From Litchfieldia sinesaloumensis (lineage in GTDB: Bacteria > Bacillota > Bacilli > Bacillales > Bacillaceae_L), in assembly GCF_900156865.1 (NCBI RefSeq), contig NZ_LT732529.1, positions 3,896,001-3,960,000 of the forward strand: a stretch of 64,000 nucleotides of DNA, in the 5' to 3' direction. Position numbers and translations under genes: made by a program. Shown here piece after piece: positions 26,902 through 35,787 of this stretch. Positions within the stretch are counted from its first letter, which is position 1. Every line of letters begins with the position of its first letter. The notes beneath the pieces are model-generated. The model ran no database searches. It was given only the letters and a program-made list of their open reading frames with translations, and was not told the DNA's origin.

Positions 26902-27600
26902 TTATTTAGGACTTACATGAATGCCTTCACTCTCTCGCCAATCTGCGTAGAGTATACGCTTTACATTATCATATCCATTGGTAGTTAATTCGTTATCTAA
27001 CCAATGTTGATCAAATCCGAGTTCATGTAAATTATCCCATAAAATTTCTCCATCTATAATTAACGATGTTGGAAGGTCTACAGGACTTTCTGGGAGATTG
27101 AGATCTTGCTTGTCTGGTTTTTGATACTGGGATTTTAATAATAAACTTAATTGCCCATTAGCTTCCAATATACCGTATTTGACTTCGCGGACTGAAAAGA
27201 CATTATTTTGACGGAGTATACTCAATACTTGATTTACATCCAATTTGTTCTTTGTAAGTAACTTTCTGTCCATAACACCATCTCGAATGATGATGTTAGG
27301 ATTCCCTAATAAGAGAGAACGTGTCGATTTACTTTTTAGAGTCATAAACTCTATTCCCAACATAAGAAGTGTCCACAGCCCGATAGCATATAAAAAATGG
27401 AAAATCCCTACCTTATCTTCATAAATGGTACTTCCTAAAAAATCTCCAAGTACTAACACAAAAACTAAGTGAAACGGGGTTAACTGATAGATGGATGTTC
27501 TACCTGTTATGGTAATGACAAAAAATAAAGTGGCAAAACCAACGATGACTTTGATTGTCAGTATACCAATTTTAACTTCTTCCAAAGTTTTTTCCTCCAA
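26902..27600 (-). CDS. DUF421 membrane protein (YetF/YkjA-like)
   Basis: A 232-residue protein. Three N-terminal transmembrane segments (about 10-105) are followed by the soluble DUF421 domain with GNPNIIIRDGVMDRK and LLKSQYQKP, typical of the family. Proteins of this group are common in spore formers; the molecular function is not established. It lies 8 bp behind the CBO0543-like gene, so the two form an operon. Confidence 0.85.
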   Translation of the reverse strand: MEEKTLEEVKIGILTIKVIVGFATLFFVITITGRTSIYQLTPFHLVFVLVLGDFLGSTIYEDKVGIFHFLYAIGLWTLLMLGIEFMTLKSKSTRSLLLGNPNIIIRDGVMDRKLLTKNKLDVNQVLSILRQNNVFSVREVKYGILEANGQLSLLLKSQYQKPDKQDLNLPESPVDLPTSLIIDGEILWDNLHELGFDQHWLDNELTTNGYDNVKRILYADWRESEGIHVSPK

Positions 27601-27608
27601 TTTATATT

Positions 27609-28208
27609 TTACTTAGTTGTAAGATCTTGAGGTTTAGATAATGAGGCTAGTTTTAGTATTAAAGCTCGAGTTACAATTCCAACAATGATGTAATAGATGA
27701 ATGAATACTTGTATCTCCATTCTAAATAATTTACAAGTTTGACTGACTCGCAAAAGGGTTCACCTATAAAGGCATATGTTAGTGCCATAATAATCTGGGC
27801 TAAAATAAAAGATTTCCATGTTCTAAAATATTGATATAACAACATGTAAGCTACAGGTACCATTGAAAAATCAAAAGGAAAGGCCCGAGGAATAAAAGGA
27901 AGGAATGCAATGGGGTAATCCCAAAAACTATATTGTGCACCAACTACATCTAATAAGGTTGTAGTCAAGATAATAATGGTGCCAAATAACAAAATTTCTA
28001 AAATAATCTCTCGTTTAACAAGTTTAGCCCATATAACCCAAGGCACAATTAAAAAAACGACTAAAATCCACCATTCCCAAGTTAAAAACTCATTTTTTAG
28101 CCAACCATTTAATTCTAAATGATAAAGCTTATCTTCTAATAAGCGTATTTCCTTAAGATTTTCAGATATATTATTAATTGAAATCACCCCTAGTTTTTCT
28201 CTTAACAT
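27609..28208 (-). CDS. CBO0543-like integral membrane protein
   Basis: About 199 residues with five or six hydrophobic segments. The stretch LTWEWWILVVFLIVPWVIW is characteristic of the CBO0543 family of uncharacterised Firmicute membrane proteins. The start is uncertain: ATG at 28208 is used; an in-frame ATG lies further upstream, and AGGGGTG just downstream could serve a later non-ATG start. Operon with the DUF421 gene. Function unknown. Confidence 0.7.
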   Translation of the reverse strand: MLREKLGVISINNISENLKEIRLLEDKLYHLELNGWLKNEFLTWEWWILVVFLIVPWVIWAKLVKREIILEILLFGTIIILTTTLLDVVGAQYSFWDYPIAFLPFIPRAFPFDFSMVPVAYMLLYQYFRTWKSFILAQIIMALTYAFIGEPFCESVKLVNYLEWRYKYSFIYYIIVGIVTRALILKLASLSKPQDLTTK

Positions 28209-28530
28209 GCACAAACTATGTAGCGAGTATACGTTTGGAATACAAGGAATCATATACTAAAAAAGTGCATAACAAATAACCTTCCGATTTACTAATTGGA
28301 AGATTTACAGTATATAGTTGATTTTAGGGATAGTTACAAAAATGACTTTTACAAGCGATTTTATACAGAAACTTCTTTGTTTAGCCAAGAACTGTATAAT
28401 GGTTCTTGTGTAATTAAGTGCATAAAGGTTTTCTTTTAATGTCAGTTTACACGCTATTTTCATTGCCATTTATGTGATATGCACCTCAAAACGGAACGGT
28501 TTAGTATTAGACTTGACTTTAGGCGAGAAT

Positions 28531-28736
28531 ATTACATAGTGTAATGGTGTTTATTAATGATACGGTTCACCGTGGTGATTTAAGAGGCAATAATAGGCAT
28601 TGGTGAAATACCAATGCCTACTACTTGAGGTAAACTGCATTATCTAAATGTTAAGTAAAAAAATAAAAAAGTTTATGCTAACATTTGCTAACGCAATTAA
28701 GTAAAAACTGTAACATCTCGTTAAAGATGTTACAGT
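28531..28736. repeat. Series of perfect inverted repeats
   Basis: ATTACA/TGTAAT (28531-28545); ACGGT/ACCGT (28562-28573); TAGGCATTGGT/ACCAATGCCTA (28594-28620); ACTGTAACATCT/AGATGTTACAGT (28707-28736). The AAAGATGTTACA arm recurs at about 28781-28795. No T run follows the longer stems, so they do not look like simple terminators. Confidence 0.6.
28675..28694. repeat. GCTAACATTTGCTAAC core-like site
   Basis: A tandem GCTAAC pair closely matching the pair inside the repeat copy at 29009-29027. Possible extra recombinase core site. Confidence 0.4.
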
Positions 28737-28810
28737 TAGAAAATTCCAAAACGTTGATTTACTGCACTTTTGGAACACAACATGAAAGATGTTACAACTT
28801 ATCATATTGT

Positions 28811-29053
28811 GGGCGGCATGATGTAATAACGAAAAGCGGAAGTGGCTTGCTCAGCCCCGACAAGCATAAGACGGACCGACCATGTGGCGCTCTTTGCCAC
28901 AAGGGCGGGGTGGCTAGACCAGAGAGGGGCTAGCCGCTTGAGCTAGACATTATGTCTCTCCTAAACCCTTGATATGAATGGGTTTTATAGTAAGATGAGA
29001 GTGGAATGCTAACATTTTGCTAACATTGAGGTTTTAATCGAGGCTTCTCATTA
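28811..29053 (+). repeat. 243-bp direct repeat, copy 2
   Basis: Matches 12487-12729 almost base for base. In the right part the pair is GCTAACAT-TTTGCTAACAT, with the same T-to-C change in both units relative to copy 1. The match stops within the last six codons of an integrase (KLMRSL-like, then stop); the rest of that gene is absent here. Confidence 0.8.
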
Positions 29054-29081
29054 GTTATTTTAACTTTTGAGAAGCCTTTTT
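29039..29081 (+). terminator. Terminator at the end of repeat copy 2
   Basis: GAGGCTTCTC pairs with GAGAAGCC and is followed by TTTTTTC. The left arm is the integrase 3' end. Confidence 0.65.
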
Positions 29082-29233
29082 TCTATATTCTATTGTACGT
29101 ATTAATCTTGGAATCCATAAAATATTTATGAAGCTTTTGCCCTTTTCGACAAATAGATCGGATTATTATAATTTCATATTTGTTTAACTACGTACAGCTA
29201 GATTTGATAAACGTTAAGCAACTTAAAATTTGT

Positions 29234-29265
29234 GCCTTTTCTAAAAAATGAAAGGCACTTTTTTG
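29234..29265 (+). terminator. Hairpin terminator
   Basis: GTGCCTTT pairs with AAAGGCAC and is followed by TTTTTTG. No intact gene ends here, so it may be left from a lost gene. Confidence 0.6.
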
Positions 29266-29328
29266 CGTTAAGAAAAGGGTTTACAGAAAAAAAGGCCTTT
29301 CATGGCCCCTACATATAGAATATGTAAG

Positions 29329-29460
29329 TTATTTAAATGATATCTCTTTAGCAGTTTGTTTAATGTGATTAAGTAGAAATTCTTCAACATCCTGAATGCT
29401 TAGACCTAACTCCTTTGCTTCGGAAATTAATTTAACCCAGTCTTGATCTAATCCTTCCAA
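29329..29460 (-). CDS. SinI-like anti-repressor, 43 residues
   Basis: The sequence LDQDWVKLISEAKELGLSIQDVEEFLLNH matches the SinI dimerisation domain, which binds and inactivates the biofilm/sporulation repressor SinR. The start is decided by the ribosome site: GGAGGT on the minus strand lies 6 nt before a TTG at 29460. An ATG at 29511 has no such site and adds unconserved residues. No sinR lies next to it, so it is an orphan paralogue. It could act on a SinR elsewhere in the genome. Confidence 0.75.
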   Translation of the reverse strand: MEGLDQDWVKLISEAKELGLSIQDVEEFLLNHIKQTAKEISFK

Positions 29461-29664
29461 TCTCTTACCTCCATTAAATTTATTATAATGCAAATTGGTT
29501 ACGGTTCTCATATAAAGAATAAACGATTGTGCTTGAATACAATATTGAGGAATGTTAATACTTTTTCATTTTGTTAGTAAAAAATGGTTTACTACATTCC
29601 ATTATCGTTTCTTAGCTCTCCTAGACTGAGTTCATCTCATTAGTTAGAAATCTCAAACTTATAA

Positions 29665-29719
29665 TTGACAGTGATAATCATTTTCAATTATACTGTTAAT
29701 TGATAATGATTTTCATTTA
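29665..29719 (+). promoter_or_regulatory. Promoter with two Fur boxes (iron-uptake operon)
   Basis: TTGACA (29665-29670) and TATACT (29689-29694) with 18-nt spacing. Fur box 1 (TGATAATCATTTTCAATTA, 29672-29690) fills the spacer; Fur box 2 (TGATAATGATTTTCATTTA, 29701-29719) covers the start region. Iron-bound Fur should repress the downstream operon. The leader to the first gene is about 220 nt. Confidence 0.85.
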
Positions 29720-29923
29720 ACTAGAAGTGCATTAAACTACTTAAATTGTAAACAGCATCTAATCCTTACTACATAATTAGGAAAAATTTGTTATTCAGAA
29801 GGTGGATACGAATAAATGTTATTCAAATTTTCCTACAAAAATTGTGCACGATTGACTAATCTGCAGTAGAGAAAAGTTTTTCCTAGCCATTACAAAAAAC
29901 ACTTGGTACTTAAGGAGGTTCAT

Positions 29924-30946
29924 ATGGAGTTATTTGATGTAACGATCGTTGGTGGAGGTCCTGCGGGCTTATATAGTGCTTTTTATAGTGGTTTACGAGA
30001 TTTGAAAACGAAGATAATCGAGGTGCAACCTGTCCTAGGAGGTAAGGTGAACATTTATCCCGAAAAGGTTTTGTGGGATGTAGGTGGACTTCCTCCAATG
30101 CAAGCACAACAATTCGTTCAAAACTTAATAATGCAGGCGAACACTTTTTCTCCAACGATTTGTCTAAATACTAAAGTGGAGCAAGTAAAGAAACAGGATG
30201 ATATTTTTGTTATAACAACGAGTCAAGGAGAAGTCCATTATTCCAAAACAATAATTGTTGCTGTAGGTGGAGGAATCTTAAATCCAATTAAGCTTGAATT
30301 GGAAGGCGCAGAAAAATATGAAATGACGAACTTACATTATACGATTTTAGGTCTAGAAAGCTTTCGTAATAAAAAGGTTCTTGTATCAGGTGGGGGAAAT
30401 GGAGCCTTTGACTGGGCCGTAGAACTTTTATCAGTGGCAAAAGAAGTCGTTGTGATTTATCGCAAGGAGCAAATAACTGCTCACGAGTCTCAGGTGAAGA
30501 AGTTAAAAGAGCATGGTGTGAAATTTATGCTTAATGCGGAAATTCAATCCTTAGTATCAAATGAAGATAAAAAGGCGATAGATTATGTTGCCATTTCCCA
30601 AAATGGAGTGACGCACCAAATACAGGTCGATGATGTACTAATTTGTCATGGTTATAACCGAGAAATATCATTATCTTTTGATGATAATATTCAACCACAG
30701 CGTAAAGACGATTATTATCTTGTGAGTCATGGCCAATGTAAGACTTCTGTTCCAGGAATTTTTGGTGCAGGCGATATAGTATCTTACGACGACAAAGTAA
30801 ATTTATTGGTTGGTACCTTCCAAGATGCAGTGCTTGCGGTTAATAATGCATGCATGTATATCAATCCGGGGGCAGAAAAATATGCAATGGTATCTTCTCA
30901 TAATGATAAATTTGAAGAGAAAAACAAAGAGCTTTTAAAAAAGTAG
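29924..30946 (+). CDS. Ferredoxin/flavodoxin-NADP reductase-like flavoprotein (YcgT/YumC type)
   Basis: A 340-residue protein. The FAD-binding GGGPAG lies at 10-15, the NADP-binding GGGNGAFDWA around 155-164 and the C-terminal FAD motif GIFGAGDIV near 285. It lacks a redox CxxC, which separates it from thioredoxin reductase and fits the YumC/YcgT group. The ATG at 29924 behind AAGGAGG is chosen over an upstream TTG. First gene after tandem Fur boxes and followed by a siderophore importer, so it probably reduces ferric iron to release it from imported siderophore. Confidence 0.85.
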   Translation: MELFDVTIVGGGPAGLYSAFYSGLRDLKTKIIEVQPVLGGKVNIYPEKVLWDVGGLPPMQAQQFVQNLIMQANTFSPTICLNTKVEQVKKQDDIFVITTSQGEVHYSKTIIVAVGGGILNPIKLELEGAEKYEMTNLHYTILGLESFRNKKVLVSGGGNGAFDWAVELLSVAKEVVVIYRKEQITAHESQVKKLKEHGVKFMLNAEIQSLVSNEDKKAIDYVAISQNGVTHQIQVDDVLICHGYNREISLSFDDNIQPQRKDDYYLVSHGQCKTSVPGIFGAGDIVSYDDKVNLLVGTFQDAVLAVNNACMYINPGAEKYAMVSSHNDKFEEKNKELLKK

Positions 30947-31001
30947 TTTACAAGGTTTAAACGAGTAGTCTTAAAAAAATATTAGATAGGTAGGGTTCTA
31001 A

Positions 31002-32045
31002 ATGAAAAACAAAAAAATATTTTTACTACTAACTTTAACCATTATTTCTATACTTGCATTGGCAGGCTGCTCTAGCCAGTCTTCGAATACTGAAGAAAAA
31101 AGCAAAGAGTCAGCTCCTTCAACTGATACAGACTCAACATACCCAATGACAATTAAACATGCTCTAGGGGAGACTGTTATTGAAAGCCAACCAGAACGAG
31201 TTGTAACCATTCAATGGGGAAATCATGATATTGCCTTAGCACTTGGAGTTGTGCCGGTAGGTTTCTCAGCTGCAAACTATGGTGTTCAGGATGAGAGCGG
31301 AATGCTACCTTGGACAGCAGAGAAATTAAAAGAACTTGGACAGGAAAATCCAACTATCTTTCAAGATACAGATGGGCTCGATTATGAAGCCATTTCAGAT
31401 GCTAATCCGGATGTCATTCTTGCTACGTACTCAGGTATTACTCAAGAAGAATACGATACTTTAAGTGAAATCGCACCTGTAGTTGCCTATCAAACTAGTC
31501 CTTGGGTAGCTTCATGGCGTGAACAGACCCTTTATAATTCTATGGGAATGGGTCTAGAAGAAGAAGGTAAGCAACTTATTGCTGATATAGAGAAATTAAT
31601 TGAAGAAAAAACATCAGAACATCCTGAAATTAAGGGTAAAAAGGCAGCATTCGTAAGTATTAGTCCTGCTGATTTATCCAAATTCTACATCTACTCACCA
31701 GAAGATCCACGTGGTGAATTCCTAACTGAATTAGGAATGGATTATCCTGAAAGTATTGCTAATCAAATGACTAAGGGTAGTTTCTATATAGAAGTAAGTG
31801 CTGAAAATGCTGATATGCTTAACGAGGCGGAAGTGTTGGTGTCATACGGTGATGGTAGTACTCTTGCGGCTTTACAGGCTGATCCAATCTTTGGAAAGAT
31901 ACCAGCGATAGAGAGAGGTTCTGTTGTAATTATTGGAGATAACACCCCACTTGCAGCAGCGGGAACTCCAAACCCTCTTGCTATCCAATACTCAATTGAT
32001 GAGTACTTAACTTATCTCTCAGAAGCTGTAAGTAAGTTGAAATAA
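31002..32045 (+). CDS. Ferric siderophore ABC transporter, substrate-binding lipoprotein
   Basis: A 347-residue protein. Signal peptide with lipobox LALAGC, a Ser/Glu-rich linker, then a periplasmic-binding fold of the FepB/FhuD type, with ERVVTIQWGNHDIALALGVVPVG near the start of the first lobe. It resembles YfiY-type proteins for hydroxamate/citrate siderophores. It captures ferric siderophore outside the membrane for the two permeases that follow. The ligand is not certain. Confidence 0.88.
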   Translation: MKNKKIFLLLTLTIISILALAGCSSQSSNTEEKSKESAPSTDTDSTYPMTIKHALGETVIESQPERVVTIQWGNHDIALALGVVPVGFSAANYGVQDESGMLPWTAEKLKELGQENPTIFQDTDGLDYEAISDANPDVILATYSGITQEEYDTLSEIAPVVAYQTSPWVASWREQTLYNSMGMGLEEEGKQLIADIEKLIEEKTSEHPEIKGKKAAFVSISPADLSKFYIYSPEDPRGEFLTELGMDYPESIANQMTKGSFYIEVSAENADMLNEAEVLVSYGDGSTLAALQADPIFGKIPAIERGSVVIIGDNTPLAAAGTPNPLAIQYSIDEYLTYLSEAVSKLK

Positions 32046-32046
32046 A

Positions 32047-33081
32047 ATGATGGATAAGAGTGTAACTGAAAATAAGCAGTTCCTTATACCGAAAAAATTT
32101 ATAAAAGTATTGATCCTCTCAATGATTTTACTTGGTATAAGCTTATTGGCATCTTTTGCTTTCGGGTCTCGAATCGTTGGATGGAGTGAACTAATGGATG
32201 GTTTATTCCATCCCGATGTACATTCACATGGTGCCAATGTAGTTCGCCAAAGGGTCGCTAGAACTGTATTTTGTGTGATGTGTGGTGCCGCATTGGGGAT
32301 TTCTGGGGCTTTAATGCAATCGGTCACTCGAAATCCTATTGCAGACCCTAGTATATTAGGAGTGAACACAGGGGCAGCGCTTTTTGTCGTTTGTGGAATT
32401 TCCTTTCTTAATATTGGTAGTGCAAGTCAATATATTTGGCTTGCATTAGCGGGAGCAATGATTACTGCCATTATTGTATTCGGAATTGGCTCGATAGGGA
32501 GTGGCGGTGCCACGCCCCTTAAGCTCGTTCTAGCGGGAGCCGCAACAAGTGCTGCTTTATCATCACTCGTTATGGCTATTATGATTACTCGCACGAGCGT
32601 TATGGATCAATTTAGATTTTGGCAGGTTGGTAGTGTAGGGGCAGGTAACTGGGACTCTATTTTAATTTTTATTCCTTTTCTACTAATAGGAATTCTAATT
32701 GCTCTCTTTACGGCCCCTGCATTGAATGCTTTAGCTTTAGGAGATGAAGCTGCAACGGGTTTAGGTGTACGAACAGGTACACTTAGACTCAGTGCTGCTT
32801 TTGGTGGAGTTTTATTGTGTGGGGTAACAACAGCACTCGCAGGACCTATTGGGTTTGTTGGGTTACTAGCTACTCATGTAATACGACTTCTAATTGGTCC
32901 TGATTTACGATACGTTATCCCGATGTCAGCACTCTCGGGTGCCGTCATATTACTTATATCGGATGTTTGTGGCAGACTTCTCGGTTCACCTGGTGAGCTT
33001 GAAGTTGGCGTAGTTACTGCATTTATTGGGGCTCCTATACTAATCTTAATAACTATGAAAGCGAAAATGCGTGCGTTATGA
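32047..33081 (+). CDS. Ferric siderophore ABC transporter permease 1 (FecCD family)
   Basis: A 344-residue protein with about nine membrane segments. Family motifs include RVARTVFCVMCGAALGISGALMQ and RNPIADPSILGVNTGA. It starts 1 bp after the binding-protein stop and overlaps permease 2 by 4 bp. It forms a heterodimeric channel with permease 2. Confidence 0.92.
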   Translation: MMDKSVTENKQFLIPKKFIKVLILSMILLGISLLASFAFGSRIVGWSELMDGLFHPDVHSHGANVVRQRVARTVFCVMCGAALGISGALMQSVTRNPIADPSILGVNTGAALFVVCGISFLNIGSASQYIWLALAGAMITAIIVFGIGSIGSGGATPLKLVLAGAATSAALSSLVMAIMITRTSVMDQFRFWQVGSVGAGNWDSILIFIPFLLIGILIALFTAPALNALALGDEAATGLGVRTGTLRLSAAFGGVLLCGVTTALAGPIGFVGLLATHVIRLLIGPDLRYVIPMSALSGAVILLISDVCGRLLGSPGELEVGVVTAFIGAPILILITMKAKMRAL

Positions 33082-34109
33082 TAAATGAATCAATGAATCT
33101 CATCATGGTAGGTAGATCAAAGAGACGTCGACGTTTTATAATTGTGACATCCATTCTTGCAGTCATTGCTTTTGCACTTTGCTGTGCCATGCTTATGCTA
33201 GGAAACACTATTTATCCTGTTCAGGATGTTATCGGTGTTCTATTTGGCGAAGAAGTTAAAGGTGCATCATTTGCAGTCGGTACCATCCGTTATCCGAGAA
33301 TGGTTGCAGGTGTATTTGCTGGGTTTGCTTTCGGAGTTTCTGGCTATGTATTCCAGACAATGTTACGAAATCCTTTAGCAAATCCAAATGTAATTGGAAT
33401 AACAGCTGGTTCAAGTTCAGCTGCTGTTTTTTGTATCATTATTCTTCAAGCTAGCAATACAGTTGTCTCGATTGCTTCCGTTATTGGTGGACTTGCTACA
33501 GTGTTAGTCATTTTTCTATTATCAAAAGGATCCTCTTTTTCAATTGGTCGATTAATACTGGTAGGTATTGGGATTCAAGCAATGTTAGATGCGGTCATTG
33601 CCTACTTATTGATGATTGGTCAGGAACACGATATACCAACCGCGATGAGATGGCTAAGTGGAAGTCTAAATGGCTCTAAAACGGAAACTCTCTATCCCTT
33701 AATCATTACCGTTCTTATCTTCGCACCAGTCATCATCGCACTTGGGCAACGATTAGAACTATTAGAACTTGGGGAGCAAGCAGCCACTTCGCTTGGAATC
33801 AATACGGATATGACAAGGCTTGTACTTATTATCAGTTCCGTACTTATTATTGCGTTGGCAACTGCTACAACAGGACCCATCGCCTTTGTTGCATTCCTTT
33901 CTGGACCGATTGCAAGGAGACTCGTTGGTGTTGGATTTTCAAGTGTTATTCCAGCAGGTCTTGTGGGAATTATTTTAGTATTAGCTTCAGATTTGGTTGG
34001 ACAATTCGCGTTCGTTGCTAGATATCCTGTCGGGGTTATTACAGGTATTATTGGAGCACCATACTTGATCTACTTGCTATTCCGAATGAACCGAAAGGGA
34101 GATTTATAA
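33078..34109 (+). CDS. Ferric siderophore ABC transporter permease 2 (FecCD family)
   Basis: A 343-residue protein with about nine membrane segments. The motif RYPRMVAGVFAGFAFGVSGY and RNPLANPNVIGITAGS mark the FecCD family. It overlaps its neighbours on both sides (ATGA and TAATG), showing tight translational coupling within the operon. Confidence 0.92.
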   Translation: MINESMNLIMVGRSKRRRRFIIVTSILAVIAFALCCAMLMLGNTIYPVQDVIGVLFGEEVKGASFAVGTIRYPRMVAGVFAGFAFGVSGYVFQTMLRNPLANPNVIGITAGSSSAAVFCIIILQASNTVVSIASVIGGLATVLVIFLLSKGSSFSIGRLILVGIGIQAMLDAVIAYLLMIGQEHDIPTAMRWLSGSLNGSKTETLYPLIITVLIFAPVIIALGQRLELLELGEQAATSLGINTDMTRLVLIISSVLIIALATATTGPIAFVAFLSGPIARRLVGVGFSSVIPAGLVGIILVLASDLVGQFAFVARYPVGVITGIIGAPYLIYLLFRMNRKGDL

Positions 34110-34924
34110 TGAATTCGACACATACTTTCCTAGCTGAAGGAATTACGGCAGGGTACGATAATAGAACCATATTACATGATGTAAGTATGAATATTCCAAG
34201 CAATAAGATAAGCATTTTGATTGGTGCTAACGGTTGTGGTAAATCTACCCTCCTTAAAACGATGGCTAGATTGATTAAGCCTACCTCTGGAAGAGTTACG
34301 TTGGACGGAAAACCGATTAATAAAATACCACCAAAACAGTTAGCTCGAATGTTAGGGCTTTTGCCACAATCACCTATTGTTCCAGAGGGAATAACGGTTG
34401 CAGATTTAGTTGGAAGAGGAAGATTTCCGCACCAAACCCTTCTAAAAGGCTGGACTAAAAAGGATTATGAAGCTGTTGCTGAAGCAATGGAGATTATGAA
34501 TATTTCGGAATTTGCCAATCGAAATATTGATGAACTTTCAGGAGGGCAAAGACAGCGGGTATGGATTGCCATGGCTCTAGCACAACAAACAGATATTCTG
34601 TTTCTTGATGAACCTACTACCTATTTAGATATCACTTATCAAGTTGAAATTCTAGACCTACTGACAGACATCAATCGAAAAAACGGAACAACGATTGTTA
34701 TGGTTCTTCATGACATCAACCTATCTGCACGTTATGCAGATCATATCTTTGCTCTTCAGAAAGGAAGACTTGTCGCAGAGGGGGAGCCATCCAAGGTTAT
34801 TACAAGTCAACTGATTGAAGACATTTTTGGTCTCCATTGCACTGTAGTAAGTGACCCCGTTTCGGATTCTCCCTTTGTGGTACCAATTGGCCGATATCAT
34901 AATAATGTAAGAATGTACTCTTAA
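34109..34924 (+). CDS. Ferric siderophore ABC transporter ATPase
   Basis: A 271-residue protein. Walker A GANGCGKST at 39-47, signature LSGGQRQR at 143-150, Walker B ending LDEPT at 166-170, and a switch His in VLHDIN. FepC/FhuC-type ATPase that powers siderophore import. Last gene of the Fur-controlled operon, followed by a terminator. Confidence 0.93.
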   Translation: MNSTHTFLAEGITAGYDNRTILHDVSMNIPSNKISILIGANGCGKSTLLKTMARLIKPTSGRVTLDGKPINKIPPKQLARMLGLLPQSPIVPEGITVADLVGRGRFPHQTLLKGWTKKDYEAVAEAMEIMNISEFANRNIDELSGGQRQRVWIAMALAQQTDILFLDEPTTYLDITYQVEILDLLTDINRKNGTTIVMVLHDINLSARYADHIFALQKGRLVAEGEPSKVITSQLIEDIFGLHCTVVSDPVSDSPFVVPIGRYHNNVRMYS

Positions 34925-34953
34925 GTATAAAACAATATCGGTCAAATAAATAA

Positions 34954-34995
34954 AAGAAGCTTCTCATTAGTTACTTTAAAGAAGCTTCTTTTTTT
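34954..34995. terminator. Bidirectional terminator
   Basis: AAGAAGC (34954-34960) pairs with GCTTCTT (34984-34990), followed by TTTTTTT on the plus strand and preceded by an A-rich tract that gives U on the minus strand. Lies between converging genes. The loop (TTCTCATTAGTTACTTTAA) nearly matches the terminator at 29039. Confidence 0.75.
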
Positions 34996-34998
34996 GTG

Positions 34999-35709
34999 TT
35001 AAAATGTTTCGCTTTTCTTGAAAAGATCTAATAACTCTTTTGCGTGATAAACAGTGTGATCAGGTGTAACTGTACCTGTAGGTAGTTTTCTATTACGATG
35101 ATTCATCCAGATGGCGTGCCAGCCTGCTTGTTTTGCTCCTACGATATCATTAGCAAATGAATCACCAATATAGACTGTCTTTTCTTTATTTAATTGAAGT
35201 TTTGATTCAAGAACACGAAAGGCTTCACGTGTTGGTTTCGAGTAGCCGATGGACTCGGATATAAATAGATTTTCTTCAGGTATCCACCTAGTTAGATCCA
35301 ACTGCTTAATTTTCATCGCTTGATGCCCTTGAGAGCCATTTGTTAGAATGGCAAGTTGTTTCTTTTGCTGATACAGTAAGTCAAATAATTCTACCACTTC
35401 ATCAAATAAGGCAATCTTTTGTTGCTCCTCAACATATGCTGCTTGAAAATCGAGTGCTTTAGCGGTAGTAACCGCAATGCCAAGCTCATCGCATGCATCT
35501 GTTATTCTACGTATGTGCATCTCTTCTACTGATAGTTCACCCGCAACACTCTTATCAAATAGTGCATCGCTATGCTTTCTACTCACTTTATAAAAGGTTT
35601 CAAGCTCATCCTCTGTAAATGATTTGTCAAAGATTCTTTTGCATGTATTTTTAAAGGATAAGGCTTGATCATATAATGTGTCATCTACATCAAAGATAAT
35701 GGTATCCAT
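34999..35709 (-). CDS. HAD-family phosphatase (YjjG/YsbA-like)
   Basis: A 236-residue protein. Motif I DVDDTLYD gives nucleophile D7 and acid D9, motif II is ILTNGS, and motif IV is YIGDSFANDIVGAKQAGW. The helical cap between motifs I and II fits subfamily I. Probably a nucleotide or sugar phosphate phosphatase. ATG at 35709 with GGAGG upstream is chosen over an ATG 24 bp before it that precedes the ribosome site. Converges on the siderophore operon. Confidence 0.85.
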   Translation of the reverse strand: MDTIIFDVDDTLYDQALSFKNTCKRIFDKSFTEDELETFYKVSRKHSDALFDKSVAGELSVEEMHIRRITDACDELGIAVTTAKALDFQAAYVEEQQKIALFDEVVELFDLLYQQKKQLAILTNGSQGHQAMKIKQLDLTRWIPEENLFISESIGYSKPTREAFRVLESKLQLNKEKTVYIGDSFANDIVGAKQAGWHAIWMNHRNRKLPTGTVTPDHTVYHAKELLDLFKKSETF

Positions 35710-35787
35710 TCTATCGCCTCCACTATCTATCATACTGATAAAACTATTAACCGTACAGATTCAAAATATGGGTCACATGAATCACGA

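Larger units (their letters stand above)
28209..29328. other. Gene-free region with hairpins, att-like site and repeat copy 2
   Basis: Over 1 kb without a supported gene. It contains a run of perfect inverted repeats (28531-28736), a GCTAAC core-like site (28675-28694), the second 243-bp repeat (28811-29053) and two terminators (29039-29081, 29234-29263). The 82-codon frame at 28685-28933 lies across the repeat and is not credible. Confidence 0.6.

Noticed and set aside
28685..28933. 82-codon plus-strand frame
   Set aside because: It runs through the hairpin cluster and the dispersed repeat and has no ribosome site.
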